DNA from: Spirodela intermedia
Taxonomy: Eukaryota; Streptophyta; Magnoliopsida; Alismatales; Araceae
NCBI GenBank assembly: GCA_902729315.2
Contig: LR746274.1
Span: forward strand, 6,073,037-6,137,036
Direction: 5' to 3'
Length of the DNA stretch: 64,000 nucleotides
Under the pieces are notes generated by a model. That model was given only the letters and a program-made list of their open reading frames with translations, was not told where the DNA came from and ran no database searches. Every line of letters starts with the position of its first letter. Position 1 is the first letter of the stretch. Both the position numbers and the translations under genes were made by a program. This document shows, one piece after another, positions 10,840 to 24,279 of this stretch.

Positions 10840-11550
10840 ACATACATATATCTCACATAAATGAGTGACCCTCAACCAGACTTGATTCAAACTAGATCCA
10901 GTTTAAACTGTCTGTATATATCTATCCCAGGGAGACAGAATGGGGCAACAATCAGAGAGATGTAGAGAGAGGAGAGAGAGAGGAGAGAGAGTGGAGATCT
11001 GTGGGGACCCAAAAGGAAGGAAGGAAGATAGCTTCACAGGGGTCAACTATAGAAACTAGAACAGGAATCATCATCATCATCATCATCATCATCGTCATCA
11101 TCATCTCACACTACCTGCGCCTGGAAATCCGCGAGGAAGACAAAAGATCGCCCATTTCGACTGATAAGAAGTGAGCGACCAAGAAGGCAGAAGAGATTCT
11201 ACAGGGACTTTCCTGAATCGACCATCCAAACCCCGGTTGGTTCCATATTAAGCAAAGCAAGGCAGGAGTGCAGCTGAAGTGATTGGCTCCATCTCCCATA
11301 CCATAAAAAGTAAAGTAGTATGCCTAGTTAAATCCACCAAGTCAACAAAGCAAAAATATCTGGTCTTCTCTCTCCTCCCTCCCTTCGACGGGGACCTCCA
11401 CTCCACGTCCAGCTCTGCAATCCCAAAAATCACATATCAAAAAATAATTTAAACCCGCGTTTCATGTGTGGGTAAAAATAAATAAATAAATATTATTATT
11501 GTTTGATAAGCTGGCTCACATAAGGCAGAGGGATGAAGGTTTGAAGACTT
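10244..11550. other. Intergenic region rich in CT repeats, with CT-tipped tandem triplication
   Basis: Upstream of the 10243 start lies a short promoter-like stretch with GGCCCA motifs, then the triplicated unit (10527-10975), GA-rich sequence (10970-11000) and a CAT-repeat (about 11070-11100). Small open frames on the minus strand at 11111-11433 show no domain and probably lie in or beyond the RZ-1 3' UTR. Confidence 0.5.
10527..10975 (+). repeat. Three-copy tandem repeat, period 161-168 bp, each unit carrying a CT/GA tract
   Basis: The block AGATCCAGCTTAAACTGTCT recurs with its first base at 10565, 10733 and 10894 (the third copy has one change). Each copy starts with a GTGA/GAGG-GACCCTC-like segment and contains GGAGA-AATGG-CAACAATCAGA. 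Each is followed by (CT)n (copies 1 and 2) or GA-rich sequence (copy 3). The intervening tracts vary in length. Confidence 0.92.
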
Positions 11551-12720
11551 TCAGGAGCGGTAGCCTCCCCCTCCTCCACTGGGGCGCTCATATGGCCCAG
11601 ATCGGTCACGGCTGTACCGATCGCTGCCCGATCCGCTGCGCCCGCTGTAACGATCCCCACCGCGGTCGGGACCGAAACGGCCGTTTCCGCTGGCGCCATC
11701 ACCATACTTGTCTTCTTTCCCACCATAATAGTCTCGGCGTCCCCCGCCATCGCCGGAGGGACATTCCCTGGCGAAATGCCCCGGTTTGGAACATTTGAAG
11801 CATTCTCCGTTGTTGGCTGTGCGTCCACCACCATAGTCACGGTCCCGGTCACGGTCACGGCCGCCACGGTCGGAATCACGGTCCCGATCACGGTGATCCC
11901 TGGGAGCCAGGGGCTGGGCTTTGTTCACGGTAATTGAACGGCCATCCAGATCCATGCCGTTCATCTCTTCAATTGCCTCTTCCATAGCTTTCCGGTCGTC
12001 AAAAGTGACAAAGCCAAATCCGCGAGAACGGCCGGAAAACCTATCCATGACCACCTGTGGCCGCCGAATATTCCATCAAGAAAAATTACCATTAAGATAA
12101 ATTAAAAAAGGGCTATTAGATCAGGGTGGGTTATGCTCTCATAGATAACTGATAAAATAAAAAGCAATAAGTTCCCAGGCCCTGAATTGATAATGGTAGA
12201 TCTTGGATGATGTTAAATATTATCCCTTCTTCCAAGGTCCCAAAAAACAAAATATACATACGAAAATAATTTCACTGAAGAAAAAAAAACATCATGTTGC
12301 CAGTTCATGGCGTTACACATGGCAGAGAGAAGAAATATGTGTATGGCAATCACTTGTCCTACCACATCCATGTACGGAATTCAAACAGGAAGGTCATTCG
12401 CAGGAAATACAGACAGATAGAGAAGGGAATTCATTAAATATGAAGTAATGTTTTTGGTACTGAATAGAATTGAGTCCAACAAAATAAGCATTGAATGGAG
12501 AAAATTTAGTAGTCATGCACATACATAAACTCTATTAGTTAAACGAATAATGCAACTATCAAGAGAGAGAGAGAGAGAGAGAAGGTCATAACATGCCACC
12601 ACAAGTTACCTTAGCCTCGGTAACGTTGCCAAACTTTTCAAAAGCATCTTTTAGGCCTCTGTCAGTAGTTGACCATGAGAGACCACCAATAAAACAGCGG
12701 TACTCATCCAAATCCGCCAT
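11551..12720 (-). CDS. RZ-1 type glycine-rich RNA-binding protein with CCHC zinc knuckle
   Basis: Two coding exons, 12720-12610 and 12054-11551, encode 204 residues. The N-terminal RRM has RNP2 (CFIGGL, residues 9-14) and RNP1 (RGFGFVTF, 48-55), and the intron splits the domain after EAK37 at the position usual for plant GRPs. An Arg/Asp-rich linker (DRDRD repeats, about 90-110) leads to a CX2CX4HX4C knuckle (C122, C125, H130, C135). A Gly/Arg/Ser/Tyr-rich tail ends [10 protein letters not shown]-1 proteins are nuclear and act in pre-mRNA splicing, chromatin-linked regulation and cold response. The start gives the canonical [14 protein letters not shown] beginning. A TATA-like element far upstream (14717-14735 on the minus strand) suggests a 5' UTR intron. 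Confidence 0.93.
12561..12582. repeat. (GA)n microsatellite in RZ-1 intron
   Basis: About 11 GA units (CT on the transcribed minus strand), about 30 bp downstream of the RZ-1 exon 1 donor. Confidence 0.9.
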
Positions 12721-15700
12721 CTGAATGAATGGAACAAATTAAAATGAATGCCCCAGTTAGGTAACTAAAATTTAGATAAAAGAGTCAGTAAAACTATATG
12801 CGGATTTTTCTCATGAAATAAGAACTAACATGAAAACTTGGGCACAAAGATAATATCACCTCAAAAGAAACAACACAAAGCTGAAGAAGTGCATGTGCGC
12901 ATAAAACAATTGCAACATTACTGAAATCAAGGAAACGGTAAATATCCCTCTAAAAGAAAAATGCCACCTTAAGTCCAGAGCAAGGCCTATCAAAAATCAC
13001 CAGTTCCAGAAGAACTCGATGAAAAACAGATCAAAAGCACCCAATCTCAATCCCTTAGAAAACTTCAGGGAATTGCTTGTAGGGGCATATTTTCAAAACA
13101 TCACCCAGGCAATAAAGTGTAGAGGGAGGGCAAGGCATTCGAACACCAATGTAAGCAATCCTTAAAATCTCGGAGAACTTAGTGCCTCAACAACTGTGCT
13201 TATCACTTAACCATCATGTCAGATAACATATTCAATAAAAGTGCATGTTCTTATACCAATATTAATAATACATTCTCCAAGTGTGTTCATAGTCATCAAA
13301 CGCTCCATACTAATAAAAGGATACCAATGGTAATGAATTGAACGGTAAAATGCCTTCTCGCATTTTTTTAGTTCAGTTGGCTAATGCGAACAACTCAACT
13401 CCCAAAGCTAATCTTATCAACATCTATCAGCCTAAAAAAATACGAATTAGGGTTATGCATAAAAGTGTTTTTTTCCGTTTGTAAAAGAATCACGAAATAT
13501 ATGGTTAAAGCTAGTTATGAGAATAAGAAAGTTGATATATATGAAACTGATAAATCATTTTATAATGATTTATCTTCGATAAACATACCGTGACCGAATG
13601 GTTCATAAATATTACAACATTAAAACCATTTTCAGGGAACATTGCCTTAAATACTAATTTACATTAAAATCTTGAGGAAACTAATATTTCCAGAAGTACC
13701 ATCCTTTGTTCCCTAGTAATGCATCAGGTCATTGACTTACACGCCTTGCCCGTCTAAACAACCAAGTTTTTGGGTCGGAGTGAAATCTACAGAACAAAAG
13801 AAAACTCTATGTGGAACAAAAGACAGAAGATTCTTCGAGTTGGTAGAATGAGTATGAATTAATCAGACAAGAAATAATGTTCCACGAGCATAACGATGTG
13901 TAAGTGAATCGTCTTTTTAATACAGATGGCAAATACAAATAAGCTTCGAGAGAGTTTTATGAGATAATCAGTATAGAAATGCAAACCAACCTTCTCCTTT
14001 TTCCCTCCTGATTTCAAAAAGAATCAGGACAAACCGAACAAGAAAACAACATTTATATCACATCCAACAAGAACTATCTTTGATAGACGAAGTCATGCAA
14101 ATAGCATATCAATCTCGAGAAGAAAAAGAACGCTTCCATTTCAAGTCTCCTTAAAAATTTTCAACCTAAAAATCATACCGCTCACGAGGTGACAAAACTT
14201 TCAAGAAAATAATGCCCGCCATCCGACACAAAGTCTAAAATTTATTTCAACTAGTAAATGACGATCCTGCGCGAAGAATAAAGCAGAAAGAGATCAGCGC
14301 AACGAGAGAGGAACCAGATTCGCTACCGAACATATTTTGGCACAAAAGTTACCCAAAATATCAACTCAATCCGAAGGCTCCACAAGTTCATCTACCTTCA
14401 ACATCGAAAAAAAAATCCACACGGTCACCGCTCCAATACTGCTTCTCTCCCAGACAGCCAGATGGATGATGAACATTTCACATTACGACAAACAAGAACA
14501 TGCCAACGAAGAAGAAGCGATCCGCGTAGATCTAGACCGTGGAGCAGACCTCGCGATGACTGCGCAACTAACACCATTCGGAACCATAAAACAAAGACTG
14601 CGGGATCATACATGCTTCCCGATTTTCTTGGAGGATACCCTAGCTGCCGAGCGGCGACTTCCTTCGTCTCCCGCCTCAAAGACCAGCGACCAGTGAGGCG
14701 GCAGGTCACCCTCGCGGTATATATATATAAATCTGCAAGCATGGTGGGGTCGGCACTACAGGATATTTCCATCCGATGATGCCTTATGCTGATGTGGCAG
14801 CAAGATCGTAAATATCTAAAACGGCCCACTATTGACTTTGGGCTTGGGACGCCAACTGGGTTTCAGTTGAGGGCTCATTATTCAGTTCGAGAAGGTTTTT
14901 CTCCAAGGAAGATTTTCTAAAAACCCTCGTTTATTAAATAAAATATTTTCAAACCCTAATCATTATAATAATACATATTTTCATCTTTTTCCTGCACATG
15001 CGGCCATCAAATGATCTAGTAGATCTACTCAGATCTAGAAATTACTAGCACTTTCGTGGCATGATTAGGATATTATTAAATATCAAAATCATGCAACATT
15101 AAATTAGCTTATTACTGTTAAATATATATTCACATCTCATAATTTTGGACAAATGCATATTGATTATTTTTCATTGAGAATGTTATGTAAAAGCATATAA
15201 AAAATAAAATAATAATTTTAATCATATAAAAGTATACAAGATTCCAATAATTCTAAAAATATGTAATATAATAATAATTTTTATGCCTTTTTTAAAGCGC
15301 CAATTTTTTAAACATTGGAATTTCCTGATCATATGGTTCGTAGACAATGTTCAATCAAGTTGGCATTTATGTATATTTACTGAGGGATTTATTATCTTTA
15401 TTGAGGTATCTATTATATTTATATAAAATTCCTAGAGGCAATAAATGTCTCAATAGGTATTTTATATAAAAACCCGGATGCCTGTATGGCTTTAATTATT
15501 CGTGTCATAATTGGTTTCGAAAAAGCATCAAAATTTTGTCTAAAGGTTATTATTGTAATAATATTACTTCTTACAGTAAAAAGGTAAATATGAAAATAAG
15601 TTAGGCCTAAAGTTAAAGGTAGAAACTTTCGGCTGAGAATAATATCTCCCAGAAAACTCGATAACCCCCAGAACCCTCCGCCCTCTCTCTCTCTCTCTCT

Positions 15701-15734
15701 CTCATCGTTTCCTCAGCACCTCAGCGGCGCGAAA
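12721..15734. other. Probable RZ-1 5' UTR intron and intergenic spacer towards UMP kinase
   Basis: 12721-14690 is AT-rich without exons and probably contains a leader intron of the RZ-1 gene. 14750-15660 is a very AT-rich spacer. A (CT)n tract at about 15682-15703 lies in the UMP kinase 5' leader. Open frames at 14337-14829 have no recognisable domain. Confidence 0.45.
14715..14737 (-). promoter_or_regulatory. TATA-like element, candidate RZ-1 promoter
   Basis: On the minus strand the sequence reads TTTATATATATATACC and is followed by GC-rich sequence that could be a leader. Distance to the RZ-1 start codon is about 2 kb, so this requires a 5' UTR intron. It could instead be a simple TA repeat. 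Confidence 0.35.
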
Positions 15735-18735
<3,001 letters not shown>

Positions 18736-19386
18736 CCGCGTGCCATTAGAAGCTCCAAGCTGCAACCTCTGACAGATATAGATTTATTTGTATTTATAGA
18801 TTTCATGGCAGGTTGGTCAACGGGAGAATTTTCCGAGACCCCCCCCCTTGAAAATTTGAGATTAGATTGGGGTATCCTTGTGGACTTTCATGTAAAAATT
18901 CTGAGAGAGAGTTTCCTTTTTTGGGGTAACCGTGGGCAATTTCTTGATGGTGGCGAACCGGTGTTCCCCCGCTGAGTCGACTCGGTGCCATTCATCGCTT
19001 TCTGACCCGATGGGGTGAGGATGACGTGGCCGAATTACTTGCCACTGGGGCGGGAGACTTCGTTGTCTGATGGGCCTCACCCAAGGAGGGAGATTTATTT
19101 ACAAAAAAAATTAAATTGCTATGCTTTATTAATATTAATTTTATTAAATTTCTTCCACAACGGGGAGAGACCGGGGCATGCTACACTCGTTTAATTTTAA
19201 TTATTATTTTTTGGATCTACGGAAAAATCCAAGGAGAGGTCAAACCCGTGGGTCTGGTCTCTAATGGGCATGCTTCAGCTCTCTTGTGGGCCCCATAAAT
19301 GGCGCGGCGCTCACTGGGGGCCTCCTCCGTCTTCGAGCTCCCGCCGGCGGCAAGGTAGGAAAATGACGGCGGCAGCGGCGGCGCCA
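18736..19386. other. Intergenic region between convergent UMP kinase and VQ genes
   Basis: The 3' ends of both genes face each other. No exon was seen. Confidence 0.6.
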
Positions 19387-19968
19387 TCAGAGGCGTCCGA
19401 AGGCGTCCCAGAACGCGCCGGGGGAGAGAGAAAGGGACGGCAGAGTTGGTTTAAGAGAAAGAAACGACGCCGGTGAAGTCGGTTCCGCCGCCGGCCGAGA
19501 GAAGAAGCCGGTAGCAATTGACGGCAGTGCAGTCGGCAGCGGCGACAGTATCCCGGGGAAGGTACCTTCCGCCGCCTCTTCCCGTAAGATATCCAGTAGA
19601 TCGAAGACCTCGCCGGCGGCGCCGCCGGAGGGATCCCACCCCCGCTCCTCGGCGGCCGCCGTCGCCTCCGGCACAGCGGGGGCGGAGGGGGAGGGGCCGG
19701 TGAGCCGCTGAACCAGCGTCATGAAGTCGCCGGGTTCGGCGTAGAAGACCTTCGGGGAGACTGCGTAGATTATGACCGGCTCCCGGGGAGGCGGCGGCGC
19801 CGCGGGGGGGTCCGACGGCTGACTGGCGGCGGGCGGCGCTGGGGTGGCGCAGGCGGCCTTCTTGATCTTGTGGAAGTCCTTCGAGACCTTGAGAGGGGAC
19901 GGCCGGGGGCCTTTCAGGTTGACCTCTCTCGTGGTCGGCGCCGCCTTCAGCTCCGGCGATACCTTCAT
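19387..19968 (-). CDS. VQ-motif protein, MKS1-like (MAP kinase substrate 1 family)
   Basis: A single exon, 193 residues. An N-terminal block GPRPSPLKVSKDFHKIKK (residues 20-37) and the segment REPVIIYAVSPKVFYAEP precede the VQ motif FMTLVQRLTG (82-91). The later GILSPLPTALPSIATGFFS block and an aromatic C-terminus (GAFWDAFGRL) follow the layout of Arabidopsis MKS1. VQ proteins bind the C-terminal WRKY domain, and MKS1 links MPK4 to WRKY33 in defence. Several Ser-Pro dipeptides (for example PSPL, VSPK, LSPL) are candidate MAPK sites. It lies next to an immune-type PUB gene with repeated W-boxes. Lack of introns is normal for the family. Confidence 0.9.
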   Translation of the reverse strand: MKVSPELKAAPTTREVNLKGPRPSPLKVSKDFHKIKKAACATPAPPAASQPSDPPAAPPPPREPVIIYAVSPKVFYAEPGDFMTLVQRLTGPSPSAPAVPEATAAAEERGWDPSGGAAGEVFDLLDILREEAAEGTFPGILSPLPTALPSIATGFFSRPAAEPTSPASFLSLKPTLPSLSLSPGAFWDAFGRL

Positions 19969-21764
19969 GGCGGCGACCTGCTTGGGAATCGGAGAGGAAG
20001 AGAGTGGTTTGAGTTGGACAGGAAGAGCCTCTCCATCCGCTTATAACGTTCTCTCGCACCATACGAAAAAGCTATTGTACTATTTTTTATTGCGAATGAA
20101 TCCTTACACGCGAATTTCCTGCACAGCTGGAGAGAATATGTCTGCTATTCATAAAATAGTCGGGTGAAGTAGCAATAGGTAATCTCCTGTGGATTAGCTT
20201 CTGAATCTTCTTACGCCATCTAATATTATAACAGCGATAGAGTGACGTCGGCAATCGGGAAGAATCTCCACCATCCACCGGATGGGTAGCCCATCATGTA
20301 GATGGGTCCACTTAATCAACGGTGAGATACCAATCTTGTGAGACTTTTTTGCATTTGGGAAAAATATTTTTTGCGCTTAAAAATATATGAATTGGAAAAA
20401 TGGTATTTTTTATTTTATAGTGCTCGGAAAAAATATAACATTTTTTCATTTAATGCCCCTTTTTTTGGGTAATACGTCGTCAACCCCACTCATGGTCCAC
20501 TTTCGGGCCGCAAAAAGGCTGGAGACAAATGGACGGCCATGGTCGGTGTGTAGAAGTCCAAGTTCAAAGGTCAACCTAGGCATAAAAGCACGTTTTGTCA
20601 TAAGACACCTCTCTACTTCCGAAGATCCCCAACTTTATATTCCTAGGGACGTAAATGCAAGTTTACTACATATTAGTAGTAGGAAAAACCCTCACAAGGA
20701 TGCAGATTTGTGTATTTACCCTAGTTGACAAAATTATGAACATGGTGAAAAATTAGTGTCTCTGTTTTGAAGGGTCGATACAATATATTATTTTTCTCGG
20801 GTACAAGTACAATTAACTGGTATATTTCCGATACTATATATACGCATAGATATTCTTGTGAGGCGATGCTCCAATGTAATACTATTTTGAGCTGTTTTCA
20901 ATGGTTGACACTTATGTTGTCAATAATGCAACGGACAAAAGCCGCCGCTAACTTTGCCGCATCGCGCAACGCCCGTCAACGCGAGGCCAACTTGGTGAAG
21001 GGTATCGCATCGTGTGAGTTGGCACGTCGGTTTGAAACTCTGACTTTTTCCAACTTGCCGATGAAGTGAACGAGCCACTGGTGGGGTTACGTAATCGAGA
21101 AAGGCCAGAGAAAGGGTTGGTGAAGGTGGGCATGGGTGGTCACAGAAATCATTGGATCAGTGGCAAAAAAACCCAGCCATTCATAAGCCACGTGTTGACT
21201 TGGGAAATACTTTTTTAATCCAATAATAATGGCTTTTGAAAATAAGTTATAAATTAATAGATTGCTCGTAGAGTTTTGTTTCCTCAAAAAACTTATTGAA
21301 TTATTTATAATTCGTCTTCTAGCGGCCATCATGATTTGCGGCTTCTTTCATCCATCAATATCCATCAGTTGCACCTAATTTAACTAATATATATATATAT
21401 ATAATATATAATATTGATAATCTTTTAAAAAAATCATTGAAGTGTGGCGCCACAAGGCCGTGCATTTGCTAGAACTGATTCTCCTAATTCAGTAATTTAA
21501 GAGAGGACAAACTAAACAAAGTTATTACTCCTTAGTGGCCAAAGTCAACTCTCTCCCATATGTTTGCTTCCCCACTACACACGCCCCACATTCCTATTAA
21601 ATATTTTGCATTTTTTAGATTGTGGGGTTGTCGATTATTAACTATTTTTTCTTGTTATCAACTAATGTTTGATGGGTCATTCATAAAAAAATTATGGGCT
21701 CATCTTGATGACAAAAATGTAAATGTAGTTGACCAGAGTTGGGTTTTAATCGGCTGTTCACTTG
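19969..21764. other. VQ gene promoter side and spacer to PUB 3' end
   Basis: Includes TTGAC-core elements near 20573, 21193 and 21730, and a TA repeat at about 21388-21412. No coding exon was recognised. The short open frame at 20767-21069 (+) has no domain. Confidence 0.5.
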
Positions 21765-22817
21765 TCAAAATTGAGTGTAGCCGGTCAACGCGTAGACGGC
21801 TGTACAAGGCGAGCTGCTCCACGTCACCGGGTGCAACCCGAGGATCCACTTGGCCTTCTTCTTGGCGGCGGGGGGGCAGTCGGCTTGCAGCACCATAAAG
21901 ACCTTGGCCACCGCTCCCACCCTCAGCATCTCCTCCGCCACCTCCTTCCTCCCGGAGAACTTGCAGACTTGATACAAAATCCTCAGCGCCTCGTCGTCCG
22001 CCGCCGGGGACACCCTCAGCAACGTCTTCCCCACCACGGCGATCGCCGCCGGATGCCGCAGCAGCTCCGCCCGCCCCTCGGCGCACATGCAGAGCTTCGC
22101 CAGCACGGCTAGCACCAGCTCCGTCGTCCTCCGGCAAGACGGCGCGGCTAGCTCGAGCTCCACTAGCTCGCCGATGGCGCCGGCGTCCACCATCATCCCC
22201 CGGTTGGCGCCGCATTCGCCGGCGGCGAGCAGCACCTTCAGCGCGGCCTTCATCTCCGACGGTGACCTCCGAGCGCGCAGGAAACCGACTACCGGAGGGA
22301 AGAACTCCGGCTTCAGCCTCTCCACGCAGCTCCTGCCACCCAGCTCGAAGACGATACTCATGGCGATAATCGCCTGTGTAGTTACTCTGGAACACAGAAA
22401 CCACGCCAGAGAGTGAACGAGTTCGTGGTTATTGCACTCCACGAGAGGTTTGAGTTCCTCTGGTTCGGCCACGAGGGAGAGGAGGATGCTCAGGGCCTGC
22501 TCGGCCATGTCCGCCTGGTTCTCCCTGGAGCTCTCGATTATCGCGGCTGCGAGGCTCTCAACGAGGCGCCGACGGTGGCTCTCGCCGGTGGCGAGCCAGG
22601 CGTGGATGAGTCGCCGGAGGGTGTGGTTCGTGGTGAGCTCGGAGGGGGCGGGGAGGGGCTGGTTGGTGGCGGGGCAGGTTCGGCGGCGGTCAACGAGGAG
22701 CCACCGCTCGATGCTTTGGCGGTCGTATGTGGCACCGGTGGTGGTGGTCACCGGGTCCTTCATGATCTGCAGGGAGATGGGGCAGACGAAGCAGCAAGGG
22801 ACCTCTATCTCCTCCAT
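21765..22817 (-). CDS. U-box/ARM E3 ubiquitin ligase, PUB22/23/24-like
   Basis: A single exon, 350 residues. The U-box spans about residues 7-78 (CCFVCPISLQIMKDPVTTTT, TYDRQSIERWL, TCPATNQPL, TTNHTLRRLIHAWL). ARM-type helices follow, including MCAEGRAELLRHPAAIAVVG and EMLRVGAVAKVFMVLQ, ending in the typical KAKWILGLHPVTWSSSPC tail. PUB22/23/24 are cytosolic negative regulators of pattern-triggered immunity. The Met at 22817 is chosen because it begins the canonical MEEIEVP(x)CFxCPISL start; the frame is open far upstream only because of repeats. Compared with Arabidopsis PUB22 (about 435 residues) the part between the U-box and the first ARM helices is about 80 residues shorter. The promoter is repeated. 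Confidence 0.92.
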   Translation of the reverse strand: MEEIEVPCCFVCPISLQIMKDPVTTTTGATYDRQSIERWLLVDRRRTCPATNQPLPAPSELTTNHTLRRLIHAWLATGESHRRRLVESLAAAIIESSRENQADMAEQALSILLSLVAEPEELKPLVECNNHELVHSLAWFLCSRVTTQAIIAMSIVFELGGRSCVERLKPEFFPPVVGFLRARRSPSEMKAALKVLLAAGECGANRGMMVDAGAIGELVELELAAPSCRRTTELVLAVLAKLCMCAEGRAELLRHPAAIAVVGKTLLRVSPAADDEALRILYQVCKFSGRKEVAEEMLRVGAVAKVFMVLQADCPPAAKKKAKWILGLHPVTWSSSPCTAVYALTGYTQF

Positions 22818-22877
22818 CCTTGGCGACCCAGCAGGAACAGGCGGCTCGATCAGAATTCTTCTCTCTCCCTTCGCTCT

Positions 22878-22938
22878 AGAATGTTGAATTGAAGGGTGGA
22901 ACCACCCTTTGTTGCGGTATTTATAACTCCTATCCCCA

Positions 22939-22976
<38 letters not shown>

Positions 22977-23215
22977 ATGTTGAAACCTTCTCCTCAGTAG
23001 AGAGAGGAAGGGTAGTAAGTAGCTTTGGTTGACTATTCTTTTTCTCTCTCCTCCGGAGACAGAGGTGCAAACCTCTCTTTTGGGGCATTTATAGCTTCTC
23101 CCCCAATGATAGCGAGAGAGAGAGAGAGAGAGGAGGGAGAATGTTGAAACCTTCTCCTCCGTAGACAGAAGATCGGTCGTAAGTAGCTTTGGTTGACTAT
23201 TCTTTATCTCTTTTT
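22878..23215 (-). promoter_or_regulatory. PUB promoter built of repeated 163-168-bp modules with TATA boxes and W-boxes
   Basis: The block AGAATGTTGAA starts at 22878, 22974 and 23138. TATA-like ATTTATA occurs at 22919 and 23087 (168 bp apart), and TAGCTTTGGTTGACTAT at 23021 and 23184 (163 bp apart) with a TTGACT W-box each (23030, 23193). (GA)n tracts lie at about 22946-22971 and 23115-23131. On the minus strand the 22919 TATA box is about 100 bp upstream of the ATG, so the distal module is a second complete core-promoter-like unit. Confidence 0.8.
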
Positions 23216-23880
23216 CTCTCTCGTCCCGATATCTTCGAATTGCTGATGTTTCTTCGAGATCTGATATCCTCCACCCCTTGTTGATGACCTCATCACAGCA
23301 TCTGCCGCTGAACTTCTCTCCGGTGTCTTGCTTGTGAGAGCGGAGAGAGGCGTAGTGAATAACCAAACACGTCGTAACGATATCAGAAAAAAAACAAGGG
23401 AGAATACTGTCATTATATCGCGACACGTATCGTTCCAAAATATCGCCGTGGAGGGTTTCGTTTTGCTGACCAGTAGGCCCGGAGGCGGCGGCCACCAGAG
23501 CCTACCCGTTCTCCCTGCTCTCTCCATTCCAGGGTCAACGTTCAAAAGTCAATAGTCTGTTACTGGAAGGTCAAAGCTGCTATGCTGGTGCAATTCTAAT
23601 CGGGTTTACTTTGACCCGCCCTTTTCCATCTGTCGATCCCGCGGTCTACCATTCAAGTTTGTGGCCCCCAAAGCACGAAAGATTAGCCCACGCCAGATTT
23701 AAATCCCAAAAACTACCTAATAATTAATTTCCGAGCTCAGAATTCATACAAATTAAAAATAAAAAACTAAAATAAAAATTAAAATATAATTAAAAGGCCC
23801 AGCCCCGGATGTACAAGTTGAGGTGGATCCTCAAAACTTGGATATGTTTGAAACTGGCCGGCCAATCAGCAACGTTGACT

Positions 23881-23935
<55 letters not shown>

Positions 23936-24279
23936 TGGAGTTGTGGTAATGGGAGCAGACCGAGTCGATCCAGACGGGTCAGGTTTGACTTTTCCCAGTT
24001 GCTGGGCCTTGGAGAGTTGAGGCGTGCTAGAGAGACTTCTGCGATGTGATGAGCTGGTTGCCGCCTTATTGGGCCCAATTTAACTGATTCGAGCTCTCGG
24101 CCAGTTTCCGTACCTTTGGCCATCGCGAACCCCCGGCCCATTAATTGCTGGGCCCATATCTGGACCAAAAGGGCGGTGGGTCCCACTCGTTGGGCCGCAG
24201 TCTCTGGTTCTTTTGGAGGAAGAAAGCTCGTTCGGATCAGGCCAGGAGCTTCTTCTTCCTGGATCTCCGTGCGCCGGTG
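23216..24279. other. Intergenic region between divergent PUB and glycosyltransferase genes
   Basis: Shared upstream region. It includes a (CT)n tract (23881-23932), an AT-rich segment (23720-23800) and a cluster of GGCCCA/TGGGCC motifs (24070-24200) just before the glycosyltransferase. No exon was recognised. Confidence 0.6.
23881..23932. repeat. (CT)n microsatellite
   Basis: About 26 uninterrupted CT units in the spacer upstream of the glycosyltransferase gene. Confidence 0.95.

Noticed and set aside
13368-13400. TTAGTTCAGTTGGCTAATGC, resembling a tRNA A box
   Set aside because: No B box (GGTTCGAATC) within a tRNA length downstream and no cloverleaf; likely chance or a very old SINE trace.
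14337-14829. Open frames of 105-134 codons on both strands between RZ-1 and UMP kinase
   Set aside because: No recognisable family; the region looks like promoter and leader sequence of RZ-1.
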